DNA of 64,000 bases from Bradyrhizobium sp. BR 10289 (GTDB lineage Bacteria > Pseudomonadota > Alphaproteobacteria > Rhizobiales > Xanthobacteraceae), in NCBI RefSeq assembly GCF_019455385.1, contig NZ_JACOFR010000003.1:423098-487097 (forward strand), in the 5' to 3' direction. The translations under genes and the position numbers were made by a program. Shown here piece by piece: positions 9,788 through 20,623 of the stretch. Position 1 is the first letter of the stretch. Every line of letters begins with the position of its first letter. Below the pieces are notes generated by a model. It was not told where the DNA came from. It was given only the letters and a program-made list of their open reading frames with translations, and made no database searches.

Positions 9788-10912
9788 ATGCGGTTCATCG
9801 TGCTGACTATGCTTGCGCTGCTGGCGCTCCCGGCGGCGCCTGCGTCCGCGCAATCCGGCCCGTCCGAAAGCTCCATCGCCGACAGGCTGCCGCTGTTCGC
9901 CAAGAACAACTGCCAGCAGATCCGCGATCCCGGCAATCAATTGTTCTGTGGCGACGCCGAGCTTGCCGCCGCCGCCGAGAAGCTGGGCAGCGCGATCGAG
10001 GCGCGGCTCGCCCGTCTGCCCGACCGCCTGCCCGCGATCGAGGAGAACGCGACCTGGACCCGCCAGCGCAATCTCGGCTGCGGCATCGTCGGCCAGACCG
10101 CGATCCGCTCCGACGAGTTCGATCAGGTGAGGGCGTGCCTGCTCAAGGTGACCGAGGAGCGCGCTGCCATCCTGCGCGATCCCGATTTCGATTGTCTGGC
10201 GGCCAACACCGCGGCGGGCGCGGTGATCTGCGCCGACCCGTCGCTGGCGCTCAGCGAAACCGAGCTCAACGGCCAGGTGCTCGGCCTGATCGGCAAGCTC
10301 GATCCGACCGCGGCCCGCTTTGCCTACGCCGAATACGGACGATGGACGCGGGAGCGCGACCGCAAATGCAATCTGGTCGGCAAGGAGAACGTGCCGCTTG
10401 CCGAGCTCGAATCCGCGGAAGATTGCCTCGCCGAATACCTGAAGCGCAAGACGGCCGAGATCGCCGCGGCCAAAGGCGATCCGAAAAAGGTGTTCGGCCG
10501 GCAGATCGCGGCCCGCATGCCCGACACCGACGCCGTCGACTTCTGCGCCGCGCGGATTCACGCCGCCAATTCCTGCGGCAATTTCCTGCGCATCAACCGC
10601 GTCCATGCGCTCGACATTCAGTTGACCGACCAGGACGCACAGGTCACCGGCGAGATCGAGATGGTCGTGCTGGCGCCGTTCACCACCTGCAGCAAGGTCG
10701 CATCGAGCTGCACCGGCACCTGCTGGGACCCGAGGACCGGGCTTCCGCAGCCGGGCACGGTCGGCAAGGAGCGCTCAGGTGAGGCCTTCAACGTCACGCG
10801 CCGGCTGAGGATCCAGCGGACGTTTGCGTTCGTGAAAGCCGCCGACGGCTGGCGCTGCCGCGAGGACGAATTGGCGCCGGTGAACTCTGGGACCGCAAGC
10901 GGGGGGTCGTAG
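9788..10912 (+). CDS. Secreted LprI-like (DUF1311) repeat protein
   Basis: The 374-residue protein starts with a clear signal peptide (MRFIVLTMLALLALPAAPASA, cut near residue 22). It then carries two copies of a cysteine-rich helical module of the LprI / DUF1311 type. Each copy has a CADPSLA- or CGDAELA-like block followed by W-T-R-x-R-x-x-x-C (WTRQRNLGC, WTRERDRKC). LprI-type domains are periplasmic and in Mycobacterium inhibit lysozyme. The C-terminal third (from about residue 235) is a separate cysteine-containing region with no match I recognise. It lies 94 bases after the LapG-like gene, on the same strand, and may be cotranscribed. The function in this organism is unknown. Confidence 0.7.
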   Translation: MRFIVLTMLALLALPAAPASAQSGPSESSIADRLPLFAKNNCQQIRDPGNQLFCGDAELAAAAEKLGSAIEARLARLPDRLPAIEENATWTRQRNLGCGIVGQTAIRSDEFDQVRACLLKVTEERAAILRDPDFDCLAANTAAGAVICADPSLALSETELNGQVLGLIGKLDPTAARFAYAEYGRWTRERDRKCNLVGKENVPLAELESAEDCLAEYLKRKTAEIAAAKGDPKKVFGRQIAARMPDTDAVDFCAARIHAANSCGNFLRINRVHALDIQLTDQDAQVTGEIEMVVLAPFTTCSKVASSCTGTCWDPRTGLPQPGTVGKERSGEAFNVTRRLRIQRTFAFVKAADGWRCREDELAPVNSGTASGGS

Positions 10913-10916
10913 GGCT

Positions 10917-11096
10917 GTCCTCTCCCTCTCGCCGTTCTTACGGGGCCGCGACGAGCTTCGCTCGAGCTGAGAGGGCCGGGGTGAGGGGCTATCTGCGCGA
11001 TGATGGTGAGAGTCGCCCTCGCGGAGAGTCCCCCTCACCCGGAATTTGCTTCGCAAATTCCGGCCTCTCCCCGCACGCGGGAAGAGGCGAAGAAAT
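10917..11096. repeat. Palindromic intergenic element (family A) at a convergent junction
   Basis: The element contains the family A landmarks: a CTCTCCC arm, a GGTGAGGGG motif near 10978, its complement CCCCTCACCCGG near 11032, and a closing CCTCTCCCC...GGGAAGAGG arm. A variable self-complementary core, GGAATTTGCTTCGCAAATTCC, lies at about 11041-11061. It fills the gap between the converging ends of the LprI-like gene and the substrate-binding protein gene, so it could terminate both transcripts. Confidence 0.75.
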
Positions 11097-11097
11097 A

Positions 11098-12297
11098 TCA
11101 AAACATCAGATTGTCCTTCACCAGAACCCAGCGGCCGCCCTTGACCTGCTGCACCTGGGTGATGGTGTTGGCGAGGTGGTCGGTCTTGGAGAATTTGGTC
11201 GGCGGCGAGTTGAAGATATCGAGGAATTTCTCGCCTGATTCGAGCGAGGCCAGCATCTTCTGCCCGGTCAAATCCTTGCCCGCCTTGTCCGCATAGAAGG
11301 CGAACGTCATCACCGCATTATAGCCGATGATCGCCTGCGTGTTGGCGTCGGTGCCGAACATCTTCTTGTAGTTGATCAGCCAGTCGTGAACCTTGCCCTT
11401 GGCGGTGTCCTCATAGGGAATCTCGAAGCCCGAGGCCGCATAGAGGCCCTCGACCGCCTCCTTGCCGAGTGCCGGCACTTCAAGCACGTTGGTCGGGGTC
11501 GCCCCGAGGAAGGTGACGTCCCAGCCGAGTTTCTTCGCCTCCGTCATAGCGCCGATGGTCTCGCGGATCACGGTGCCGAGCACGACGAGATCACAGCCGT
11601 CGGATTTCATCTTGGCGATCTGCGCGCTGAAGTCCGAGGCGCCGCGCTTGTAGCTCGTCACCGAGGCCGGCTGCAGCTTCATCGCGGTGAGTTGCTGGTT
11701 GAAGCCGTCGAGCACGTTTTTTCCGTACTCGTCGTCCTGATGCATGATGCAGGGTTTTGCAAAATTCTTCCACTCCACCATGTATTTCAGCGCGGCGCGC
11801 GTGCTCTCGACATAAGGCAACAGGTTGTTGAACTTCAGCCGCTCCTGCGGCTTGGCCGGATCGAACTTGAAGGTGAACTCGGCCGCCGTCAGCGGAAACA
11901 GCTGGAGCACGCCGGCGTCGAACAGGATATCCTGCGCGGCGAGCGTCGGCGCCGAGCCCATCGAGCCGATCATGGCGAAGATCTTGTCGCGTTCGACCAT
12001 CTTCTGCGAGGCCAGCACGCCCTTCTTCGGATCGTAGCCGTTATCCTCGAGGATCATCCTGATCTTGCGGCCCTGGATGCCGCCGGCCGCGTTGATCTCC
12101 TCGACCGCCATCTTCATGCCGTTGGACACGGGCACGCCCCAGACCTTGATCGGCCCCGAGAGGTCCTGATGGGTGCCGATGACGATCTCGGACGCCGAGA
12201 TGCCCTCATTGGTGACCTTGGTTTGCGCCAGGGACGGCTGGCAGGCGAGCGCAACTGCGCCCACAGCGAGGCCAAACGCTTTCAACGATCTCGACAT
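11098..12297 (-). CDS. Branched-chain-type ABC transporter substrate-binding protein
   Basis: The 399-residue periplasmic protein has a signal peptide ending in PSLAQ and the Peripla_BP_6 (LivK-like) fold. This is marked by EIVIGTHQDLSG near the N-terminus, GRKIRMILEDNGYDP and VLASQKMVERDKIFAMIGS. The start at 12297 is preceded by AGGAGAGGA. An upstream in-frame start at 12417 is rejected because it places 40 residues before the signal peptide. It is the last gene of a six-gene leftward cluster (livHMGF, acyl-CoA ligase, this gene). Association with an acyl-CoA ligase suggests an aromatic or fatty carboxylic acid substrate rather than an amino acid, which is inference. A palindrome at 12384-12435 separates it from the ligase. 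Confidence 0.9.
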   Translation of the reverse strand: MSRSLKAFGLAVGAVALACQPSLAQTKVTNEGISASEIVIGTHQDLSGPIKVWGVPVSNGMKMAVEEINAAGGIQGRKIRMILEDNGYDPKKGVLASQKMVERDKIFAMIGSMGSAPTLAAQDILFDAGVLQLFPLTAAEFTFKFDPAKPQERLKFNNLLPYVESTRAALKYMVEWKNFAKPCIMHQDDEYGKNVLDGFNQQLTAMKLQPASVTSYKRGASDFSAQIAKMKSDGCDLVVLGTVIRETIGAMTEAKKLGWDVTFLGATPTNVLEVPALGKEAVEGLYAASGFEIPYEDTAKGKVHDWLINYKKMFGTDANTQAIIGYNAVMTFAFYADKAGKDLTGQKMLASLESGEKFLDIFNSPPTKFSKTDHLANTITQVQQVKGGRWVLVKDNLMF

Positions 12298-12383
12298 TGA
12301 CGTCTCCTCTCCTGAAGGCCCGTGTTCTACGAAGGGCGGGGGCCATCGCTCCTTCGCTGTCTCGAACGAAACTTTTCTTTTCT

Positions 12384-12435
12384 GCGCATGCCCCTTTATC
12401 GGAAAACCGGTTGCCACTTTTCCAGGGGCATGCGC
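12384..12435. repeat. Inverted repeat between acyl-CoA ligase and substrate-binding protein genes
   Basis: Twelve-base arms GCGCATGCCCCT (12384-12395) and AGGGGCATGCGC (12424-12435) are perfectly complementary. The loop contains TCGGAAAACCGG. It resembles the GGAAAACCG palindromes at 23253 and 32864 but has different outer arms. It begins one base after the ligase stop codon, so it could protect or attenuate the upstream mRNA within the cluster. Confidence 0.7.
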
Positions 12436-12436
12436 G

Positions 12437-14275
12437 TCACGCCACCGCTCGCTCGCGATACATCGCGTCGATCTCGGCGGCGTAGCGCTTGTTCACGAAA
12501 TTGCGCTTCAGCTTCATGGTCGGCGTCAGCTCCTCGTCCTCCGGCGTGAGCTGACGCTCGATCAAATAGAATCGCTTGATGGTTTCGACGCGGGCGAAAT
12601 TGCCGTTGACGCCTTCGATCTCGCGCCAGATCAGGTCCTGGATCTCGGCCGCGCGGCAGAGGCTGGCGTAATTGGTGAAGGGGATGTCGTGGTCCTGGGC
12701 GAACTTCTCGACGTTCTCCTGGTCGATCATGACGAGGCAGGTGAGGTAGGGCCGCTTGTCACCAATCACGACGGCGTCGGAGATGTAGGGCGAGAATTTC
12801 AGCTGATTCTCGATCTCGGACGGCGTGATGTTCTTGCCGCCTGATGTGATGATGATGTCCTTCATCCGGTCGGTGATCCGGACAAAACCTTCATTGTCGA
12901 TGGTGCCGACGTCACCGGTGTGCAGCCAGCCGCCGGTATCGATGGTCTCGGCGGTCTTCTCCGGCTGGTTCAGGTAACCCATGAACAGGAAATCGCCCCT
13001 GATCAGGATCTCTCCGTCGGGCGACAGCGCGATCTGGCCCCAGGACACCGCGGTGCCGACCGAGCCGAGTTTGATCCGCCGCGCCGGCATCATGGTGGCG
13101 ACGCCGCAATTCTCGGTCTGGCCGTAGACCTCGTGCATGTCGATGCCTAGCGCTAGAAACCAGCGGATCAAATCCGGCGCGATCGGCGCCGCGCCGGTAA
13201 AGGCGATGCGGCAGCGGTCGAGCCCGATCATGCGGCGGATGTTGCGGAAGGCGATCTGGTAGGCAATGCGGTTGGCGATGCGCAAGCCTAGCGGCGGCGT
13301 CCTGCCCTCGAGCAGGCAATCCACCATGCGATAGCCGACATCGATGGCGCGACGGTAGACCCACTGCTGGAATGGCGTCGCGTCCTTCAGCGCGATGGTG
13401 ATGGCGGAATAGAATTTTTCCCAGATGCGCGGCACCGCGAGGAAGACGGTCGGCTGCACCTCGCGCAGATTGTCCGGCACCGTCTCCGGGCTCTCGGCAA
13501 AGTTCATGACCGAACCGAGCGCGACCGAGATGTAATAACCGCCGATCCGCTCTGCGACGTGGCAGAGCGGCAGGAAGATCAGCCGCTCTTCGTGCTCCCG
13601 CGCCGGGATGAAATCATTGGCATGCCGCATCTGATGCGTGACGCTGCGGTTGGCATGCATCGCGCCCTTCGGCGGCCCCGTGGTACCGGACGTGTAGACG
13701 AGCACGGCGAGGTCGCCGGCGCCGCGACTGTCGAGCATCTCACGCCACAGCGCCTCGCGGCCGACCATATGGTTGCGGCCGAGCGCGCGAAATTCGTCGA
13801 GCGACATCACCATGTCGTCGGAGAAGCCGCGTAGCCCCTCCATGTCGAACACGATGATCTTTTGCAGCGAAGAACAGCGCACGCGGCATGTGAGGATCTT
13901 GTCGAGCTGCTCCTCGTCCTCGGCGAAAATCACCCTGGTGCGGGAATCGTTGACGAGATATTCGACCTGGGACGCCGAGTCGGTCGGATAGATTCCGGAG
14001 GAGACGCCACCGGCGCACAGGATGCCCATGTCGGCATAGACCCATTCGGGCACGGCGTTGGCGATGATGGAGGCGACGTCGCCGGCGGCGAAGCCGATGG
14101 CGTGAAGCGCGTAGGCGACCTCTTTCGAGATCTCCAGCCATTCGCGCCAGCTGGTCGGCTGCCAGATCCCGAATTTCTTCTCGCGAATGGCCGGCCGCTC
14201 GCCGCGCGTCTCCGCGGCGCGCAAAAAACTCTTCGCGATCGTGTCAGCGACTGTCAGCACCGCCGGTCTGGCCAT
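12437..14275 (-). CDS. AMP-binding long-chain fatty acid / aromatic acyl-CoA ligase
   Basis: About 612 residues of the ANL adenylate-forming superfamily, activating a carboxylic acid to its CoA thioester with ATP. The phosphate-binding loop YTSGTTGPPKG is near residue 193. VYGQTENCG, GWLHTGDVG, the hinge ITDRMKDIIITSGGKN and the C-terminal lysine region TPTMKLKRN are all present. It groups with FadD15-like bacterial long-chain ligases by its length and by HVAERIGG. Two ATGs lie six bases apart. I chose 14275 because AAGGAGG is eight bases before it, whereas it is only two bases before the ATG at 14281. It follows livF with a gap of about 96 bases and probably activates the acid imported by the adjacent ABC system. 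Confidence 0.9.
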   Translation of the reverse strand: MARPAVLTVADTIAKSFLRAAETRGERPAIREKKFGIWQPTSWREWLEISKEVAYALHAIGFAAGDVASIIANAVPEWVYADMGILCAGGVSSGIYPTDSASQVEYLVNDSRTRVIFAEDEEQLDKILTCRVRCSSLQKIIVFDMEGLRGFSDDMVMSLDEFRALGRNHMVGREALWREMLDSRGAGDLAVLVYTSGTTGPPKGAMHANRSVTHQMRHANDFIPAREHEERLIFLPLCHVAERIGGYYISVALGSVMNFAESPETVPDNLREVQPTVFLAVPRIWEKFYSAITIALKDATPFQQWVYRRAIDVGYRMVDCLLEGRTPPLGLRIANRIAYQIAFRNIRRMIGLDRCRIAFTGAAPIAPDLIRWFLALGIDMHEVYGQTENCGVATMMPARRIKLGSVGTAVSWGQIALSPDGEILIRGDFLFMGYLNQPEKTAETIDTGGWLHTGDVGTIDNEGFVRITDRMKDIIITSGGKNITPSEIENQLKFSPYISDAVVIGDKRPYLTCLVMIDQENVEKFAQDHDIPFTNYASLCRAAEIQDLIWREIEGVNGNFARVETIKRFYLIERQLTPEDEELTPTMKLKRNFVNKRYAAEIDAMYRERAVA

Positions 14276-14371
14276 GCGCATTCCCTCCTTGCCGCTTTCC
14301 CCCTCCGCTGCCTGCCTTGCCGGCGGTCTATCGTTGCGGACGGGTCAGTTCATTTAACGCCAGTCCTTGCC

Positions 14372-15160
14372 CTAACGCCACGTCTTCTTCTTTTTCCAGC
14401 GCCGCTCGCCTCGCGCGCCGGCTTCCTTGGCGCCAAGGTAGAACTCCTGGATATCCTTCGAATGCATCAAGCGGTCGCTTGTGTCGTTCATCACGATGCG
14501 GCCGATCTCGAGCACATAGCCGTAATGCGCCGTCTCCAGCGCCACCTTGGCGTTCTGCTCGACCAGCAGGATCGACATGCCCTGCTCCTCGTTGACGCGG
14601 CGGATGATCGTGAAGATCTCCTTCACCAGCAGCGGTGACAGGCCGAGCGAGGGCTCGTCGAGCAGCAGCAGCGTCGGCCGGTTCATCAGCGCACGTCCGA
14701 TCGCGAGCATCTGCTGCTCGCCGCCGGAGAGCTGGCCGGCCGGCTGGTTGAGGCGCTCTTTCAATCGCGGGAAATAGCCGTAGACGCGCTCCAGATCTCC
14801 CGCGACGCCGTCGCGGTCCTTGCGCGGATAGGCGCCCATCATCAGGTTCTCGCGCACCGAAAGGAACGGAAACACCTCGCGTCCCTCCGGCACATGGCTG
14901 AGGCCGAGCCGCACGATCCGGTCTGCCTCCATGCGCTGGATCGGCTTGCCCAGGAATTCGATCGCGCCTTTCTGCGGATCGAGGATGCCGGAGATCGTCT
15001 TCAGCACCGTGGTCTTGCCGGCGCCGTTGGCGCCGAGCAGCGTGACGATGCGGCCGCGCGGCACTTCCAGCGAGATGCCGCGGATCGCCATGATCGGCCC
15101 GTAATAGCTCTCGATGTTGCTGAGCTTGAGGATGATGTCTGGTGTCGCCGCAGCATCCAT
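14372..15160 (-). CDS. livF: Branched-chain-type ABC transporter ATP-binding protein
   Basis: The 262-residue cytoplasmic ATPase has Walker A GANGAGKT, the signature LSGGEQQML and Walker B LLLLDEPSLGL, and is LivF-like in size. The start at 15160 (MDAAATPD) lies four bases after the LivG stop and behind GGGAG. The frame extends to 15214 but that would overlap livG needlessly. It energises the HAAT-family importer with LivG and the permeases LivH and LivM. The neighbouring acyl-CoA ligase suggests a carboxylic acid substrate. Confidence 0.92.
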   Translation of the reverse strand: MDAAATPDIILKLSNIESYYGPIMAIRGISLEVPRGRIVTLLGANGAGKTTVLKTISGILDPQKGAIEFLGKPIQRMEADRIVRLGLSHVPEGREVFPFLSVRENLMMGAYPRKDRDGVAGDLERVYGYFPRLKERLNQPAGQLSGGEQQMLAIGRALMNRPTLLLLDEPSLGLSPLLVKEIFTIIRRVNEEQGMSILLVEQNAKVALETAHYGYVLEIGRIVMNDTSDRLMHSKDIQEFYLGAKEAGARGERRWKKKKTWR

Positions 15161-15164
15161 CGCG

Positions 15165-15923
15165 TCAAGCTCCCAGATAGGCGGCGACGACGTCGGGATG
15201 CTGCTGCACCTCATTGGGCGAGCCCATGGCGAGCACCCGGCCGTAATTCAGCGCGATGACGCGGTCGGAGACGCGATTGACCAGCGACATGTCGTGCTCG
15301 ACCATCAGCACGGTGACGCCGAGCTCGTTCTTCATGTCGCGGATCCAGAACGACATATCGTCGGTCTCCTCGACATTGAGGCCGGAGGACGGCTCGTCGA
15401 GCAGGATCAGCTTCGGTTCCGAGCACAGAGCGCGCGCCAGCTCGATCACCTTGCGCACACCGTAGGGCAGGCCGGAGATCAGCTTGTCGCGATAGGGCTC
15501 GAGATCGAGGAACTCGATCACCTGCTCGACCCGGCGGCGGTGCACCTTCTCGTTGGCGCGAACGCTCGGCAGGAACAGCAGCTCCTGCCAGAGCTGCGTG
15601 GTGGAATGGCGGTGACGGCCGACCAGCAGGTTGGACAGAACGGTCGCGTTCTCGAACAGCTCGATGTTCTGGAAGGTGCGGGCGATGCCGAGCCTTGCGA
15701 TGTCGTAAGGCGGCTGCCCGGTGATGTCCTGATCCTCGAAGAAGATGCGGCCCGAGGTCGGCCGGTAGATTCGCGAGATCAAATTGAAGATCGAGCTCTT
15801 GCCGGCACCGTTCGGCCCGATGATCGAGAGGATCTCGCCCTTCTCCACCGCGAAGGACACCGCATCGACCGCCTTGAGGCCTCCGAAGTGCAGCGACAGG
15901 TTCTCGGCGCGAAAATAGCTCAT
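15165..15923 (-). CDS. livG: Branched-chain-type ABC transporter ATP-binding protein
   Basis: 252 residues with Walker A GPNGAGKS, Walker [14 protein letters not shown] and an H-loop VEHDMSLV. The extended C-terminus [11 protein letters not shown] is typical of LivG. Its ATG overlaps the stop of the LivM gene (ATGA), showing translational coupling. It is cytoplasmic and partners LivF. A canonical LSGGQ is not obvious; the signature region reads [18 protein letters not shown], the usual LivG variant. Confidence 0.92.
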   Translation of the reverse strand: MSYFRAENLSLHFGGLKAVDAVSFAVEKGEILSIIGPNGAGKSSIFNLISRIYRPTSGRIFFEDQDITGQPPYDIARLGIARTFQNIELFENATVLSNLLVGRHRHSTTQLWQELLFLPSVRANEKVHRRRVEQVIEFLDLEPYRDKLISGLPYGVRKVIELARALCSEPKLILLDEPSSGLNVEETDDMSFWIRDMKNELGVTVLMVEHDMSLVNRVSDRVIALNYGRVLAMGSPNEVQQHPDVVAAYLGA

Positions 15924-17071
15924 CGGTTGCGCTCCGACTTCACGTAGATCTTCTGCCGCTTGAAGGTGGCGCGCTTGTAGAGCGGGAACAGCTGGAAGAA
16001 GAGCTTTATCTTGAGCCAGCGGCCGTAGAGCCCGAGCGGCTCGAACAGCACGAACAACACGATGATGATGCCGTAGATCGCGCCCTTCAGCCCGTTGAGC
16101 GAGGCGAAGGCTGCGACCTTCGCCTGGATGTTCGCCGCCGTTTGCATGCCGGCGCCGAACGTCGCGGCAATGCCTGCGATGATGCCGGGCATGTCATCCT
16201 TGAGGTAAGTCAGGAACGGATCGATCATCACGATGAAGATCGCGCCCAGCACCGCACCGTGCAGGCTGAAGGTGCCGCCGATCAGGATCACGATGATGAA
16301 CTCGATCGAGAGCTGGAGCGTGAACATCTCCGGCGAGATGAAGGAGAGCTTGTGCGCAAACAGCACGCCGGCAAAACCGGTGATCGCCGCCGAGATCGCG
16401 AAAGATTTTACTTTGTAGAGCGCGACGTTGATGCCCATGCTGCGCGCCGCAGTCTCAGAATCCCGTATCGCGACGAAGGCGCGGCCCGTAGGCGAGCGCA
16501 GCAAGTTCAGCGTGCCGACGATGGTCAGTACCAGCACGGCAAGACAGAGGAAGTAGAACGTCGGACTGTCGCGCGAGACCGTGACGCCGAGCAGCGACAC
16601 CGCCTTGATCCGCATGCCCTCATTGCCGTTGGTCACGCTCTCCCAGCGCGCCAGGATCTCCTCGATGATGAAGGCGAAGGAGATGGTGGCGATGACGAGA
16701 TAGATGCCTTGCAGGCGTAGCGCAGGAAAGCCGACCAGCGCGCCGATGCAGCCGGTTAGAATGCCGGCGGCAAGGAAATAGACGGGGAACGGCACATTGT
16801 ATTTTTGCAGATACGCCGCCGTGTAGGCGCCGATCGCCAGGAACGCGGCGTGGCCAAGCGAAGCCTGTCCCGTGAAGCCCGTCAAAATCAGCAGCGCTAC
16901 GCCGACCGTTGCATAGATGCAGACGAAGACGAGCTGGCTCATCAGATAGCTCGAGAGCACGTAAGGCGCGATCAGCAGCAGCGCGAGCAGGATGCCATAG
17001 GAGACGACATAGCCCGAATGCGGAAACAGCCTGATATCGTCCTCATAGTCGGTCTTGAACAGGAAGCGCAT
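15920..17071 (-). CDS. livM: Branched-chain-type ABC transporter permease
   Basis: A 383-residue inner-membrane protein with about ten hydrophobic segments and the family block LTGFTGQASLGHAAFLAIGAYTAA. It has an unusually long basic C-terminus (from about residue 350, YGRWLKIKLFF to YVKSERNR). The ATG at 17071 follows the LivH stop by a few bases. The open frame continues upstream to 17377, but that part is an Arg-rich shadow of livH and is not counted. It forms the transmembrane pore with LivH. Confidence 0.92.
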   Translation of the reverse strand: MRFLFKTDYEDDIRLFPHSGYVVSYGILLALLLIAPYVLSSYLMSQLVFVCIYATVGVALLILTGFTGQASLGHAAFLAIGAYTAAYLQKYNVPFPVYFLAAGILTGCIGALVGFPALRLQGIYLVIATISFAFIIEEILARWESVTNGNEGMRIKAVSLLGVTVSRDSPTFYFLCLAVLVLTIVGTLNLLRSPTGRAFVAIRDSETAARSMGINVALYKVKSFAISAAITGFAGVLFAHKLSFISPEMFTLQLSIEFIIVILIGGTFSLHGAVLGAIFIVMIDPFLTYLKDDMPGIIAGIAATFGAGMQTAANIQAKVAAFASLNGLKGAIYGIIIVLFVLFEPLGLYGRWLKIKLFFQLFPLYKRATFKRQKIYVKSERNR

Positions 17072-17076
17072 GGCGT

Positions 17077-17952
17077 TCAGACCTTCTTGCGGACGTGAAG
17101 GCCGAACAGGCCTTCCGGCTTGAGCAAGAGCACGGCGAGCAGCACGATGTACGGCGCGACGTCCTTCCAGCCTTCGGCGAGGTAAAAGCCGGCCATGCTC
17201 TCGATCACACCGATCAGGACGCCGCCGACGACCGCGCCGGGGATCGAGCCGAAGCCGCCGAGCACGGCGGCCGGAAATGCCTTGAGCCCCAGCACGAGGC
17301 CGACATTGGAATGGATGAAGGTGATCGGCGCCAGCAGCACGCCGGCGCAGGTCGCGACCGCAGCGCTGATCGCCCACACGATCGAGACCACGCGCTTGAC
17401 GGGGATGCCCATGTAGTAGGCCGCCAGCATGTTCTCGGAAGAGGCGCGCATCGCGGTGCCGAGCGTGGTCTTGTTGAAGAACAGCCAGAGCAGCGTGCAG
17501 AGGATGACGGTCGCTGCGATCACCGACAGCTTGTCGTAGGCGAGCACCAGCGAGCCGATGCGCAGCACGCCCTGGCTGAACGGCGTATCGATCTTGAAAT
17601 CGTCGGTGCCCCAGACCATGCCGGCGACCGAGCGCAGGAAATAGCCCAGCCCAATCGTGGCCATGATGATCGAGAATTGCGGATAGCCGAGAATCGGCCG
17701 GACCACCACGCGTTCGGCCAGCATGCCGAACAGCGCCATCGCGGCCACCGCACCGGCAAAACCGATCCAGTAGTTCAGTCCCATCATGCCGATGAAGGTG
17801 AAGGCGAAGAAGCCGCCCAGCATCATCAGATCGCCCTGGGCGAAATTGACGACCTCGGTGGCCTTGTAGACGAGCACGAAGCCGAGCGCGATCAGGCCGT
17901 AGACGCAGCCGAGCGCAACACCGCTGACCAGCTGCTGAACGAAATCCAGCAT
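17077..17952 (-). CDS. livH: Branched-chain-type ABC transporter permease
   Basis: A 291-residue integral membrane protein starting MLDFVQQLVSGVALGCVYGL. It carries the LivH signature VVNFAQGDLMMLGGFFAF and the conserved loop ALGLK-like GLKAFPAAVLGGFGSIPGA. The start at 17952 puts the first membrane helix right at the N-terminus as usual. The 17 upstream in-frame residues are rejected. This is the promoter-proximal gene of the leftward livHMGF / ligase / substrate-binding protein cluster. It is divergent from the ABC-2 exporter genes at 18187. Confidence 0.92.
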   Translation of the reverse strand: MLDFVQQLVSGVALGCVYGLIALGFVLVYKATEVVNFAQGDLMMLGGFFAFTFIGMMGLNYWIGFAGAVAAMALFGMLAERVVVRPILGYPQFSIIMATIGLGYFLRSVAGMVWGTDDFKIDTPFSQGVLRIGSLVLAYDKLSVIAATVILCTLLWLFFNKTTLGTAMRASSENMLAAYYMGIPVKRVVSIVWAISAAVATCAGVLLAPITFIHSNVGLVLGLKAFPAAVLGGFGSIPGAVVGGVLIGVIESMAGFYLAEGWKDVAPYIVLLAVLLLKPEGLFGLHVRKKV

Positions 17953-18186
17953 CGCCGCGCTTCCTCCCGATGCAACCGACGGTTCTTTTGGCCGCCTCGC
18001 CACATCTTGTGTCCAGCCGCTACGCAGTCATTCCGCCGCGTTAGCGCCATTTGTCCCTTCGCAATTCAGCCTGAACCGTCAACGGCTGTCAACAAACGGT
18101 GACTTGTGAGGTATCCTGCCTTTAGTCCAAGGCGGGCGTCGGAATTTGCTGCAGCGCGATTCACGGTGCCGAAACATCTTCAGGTC

Positions 18187-18971
<785 letters not shown>

Positions 18972-18975
<4 letters not shown>

Positions 18976-20498
18976 GCTCGGCGACCGCGCTCTCCTGGTT
19001 CGCGCGCCACGAGCTGCGCCTCGCCTGGCGCGAATGGTTTGCCATGATGACGGGCGGCCGTCGCAAGCGGGCGCGCGCCGCCGTGATCGGCCTGCTGCTC
19101 TTTGCAGCACTGCTGCACGTGCCGGCCTGGGCGGTGATCGGCCGCTTCGCCGATCTGCAACTGCCGCTCGACAAATCCTCGCTGATCGTGATCACGGCGA
19201 CGATCTTCCTCGCCTGGACCTTGATGCTGTCGCAGGCGATCGAGTCGGTCACGCGGGTGTTCTACGCCCGCGCCGATCTCGACCTCATCATGTCGTCACC
19301 CGCGACGCTGGCCAACCTGTTCTCGGTGCGGATCGCAGCGATCGCGCTGACCGTCACGGTGATGGCACTGTTGTTCTCGACGCCCTTCGTCGACGTGCTG
19401 ATCATCGGCGGCGGACCGCGCTGGCTCGCCGCCTTCGGCGTCGTCATTGCGATGGGCCTATCGGCGGCGGCAATCGCGATCGCCGTCACCATCGTGCTAT
19501 TCCGCCTGATCGGCCCGGCCCGCACGCGCTTCGTCGCCCAGATCCTCGCCGCCATCATCGGCGCCGGCTTCGTGATCGCCCTCCAGATCGCTGCGATCAT
19601 GTCCTACGGCACGCTGTCGCGCTTCACCATTCTGACCTCTGGCGTTTTTGCCGAGTATGCCCCCGACGTCGACAGCATCTGGTGGTGGCCGGCGCGCGCA
19701 ACCATGGGCGACAGCGAGGCGCTGCTGCTGCTCCTCGCGCTTGGCCTCGTGCTGCTCGGCAGCGTCATGGCGATCTTTTCCGGCCGCTTTGCCGACACTG
19801 CGATCGACGCCGCGGCCTACGGAAGGTCCGGCAGCAAGCGCGCGAAGGAGCGCCCGTTCCGCGGCGGGTCGCGGCAGCAGGCGCTGCGGCGCAAGGAATT
19901 TTCACTGCTCTGGCGCGATCCCTGGCTGATCTCGCAGACCCTGATGCAGCTGCTCTACCTCGTGCCGCCAGCGCTGCTGCTCTGGCGCAGCTTTGCCGAC
20001 AGCTCCGCCGCACTGACGCTGATCACGCCCGTCATCGTGATGGCAGCGGGACAGCTCGCCGGCGGGCTCGCCTGGCTGACGATCTCCGGCGAGGACGCGC
20101 CCGACCTGGTCGCCACCGCACCGCTGACGCCGTCCAGCGTCATCCGGGCCAAAATCGAGGTGGTGCTGATCGCAATCGCCGCCATCTTCTGCCCTCTGAT
20201 CGCAGCGCTCGCCTTTGTCTCGCCGTTCCAGGCCGCGGTCAGCGCCGGCGCCATCATCATCAGCGCGGCCTCGGCGACCGCAATCCAGCTCTGGTTCCGG
20301 GTGCAGGCCCGGCGCAGCCAATTCCGCCGCCGCCAGACCTCCTCGCGGCTGGCGACCTTCGCCGAGGCCTTCTCATCGATCGGCTGGGCCGCCAGCGCCG
20401 CGCTGCTGCTGGCCCTCCCTATTGCTGGCCTGATCAGCGGATTGATCACCGCGGGTCTCGTGGCAATGACCTGGAAGTTCAGCCCGCGGCGGGAGTGA
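18972..20498 (+). CDS. ABC-2 type exporter permease, large form
   Basis: A 508-residue membrane protein with about ten or eleven hydrophobic stretches. There is a soluble basic linker near residues 270-315 (SGSKRAKERPFRGGSRQQALRRKE) and a basic loop near 440. It overlaps the upstream ATPase gene by four bases and is almost certainly its partner. Its length and two-lobed layout (two permease halves) resemble the PUTATIVE ABC exporter / YtrF-unrelated large permeases of alphaproteobacteria. I cannot name a substrate. The active form is presumably one permease with two ATPase copies. Confidence 0.75.
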
Positions 20499-20623
20499 GG
20501 CGCTGTCTTGACTGTAAGGCTGATCTGAAGGTGCGACACTGGACGCGCTGTTGAACGCTGGCTGTTGGCCACGCGCTGCATTGCACGCTAGACTTCCCTG
20601 GGAAGTCATTGGGGAATGGATTC

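Noticed and set aside
17072..17377. N-terminal extension of LivM
   Set aside because: It is Arg-rich shadow sequence over livH, and the normal LivM start follows the LivH stop.
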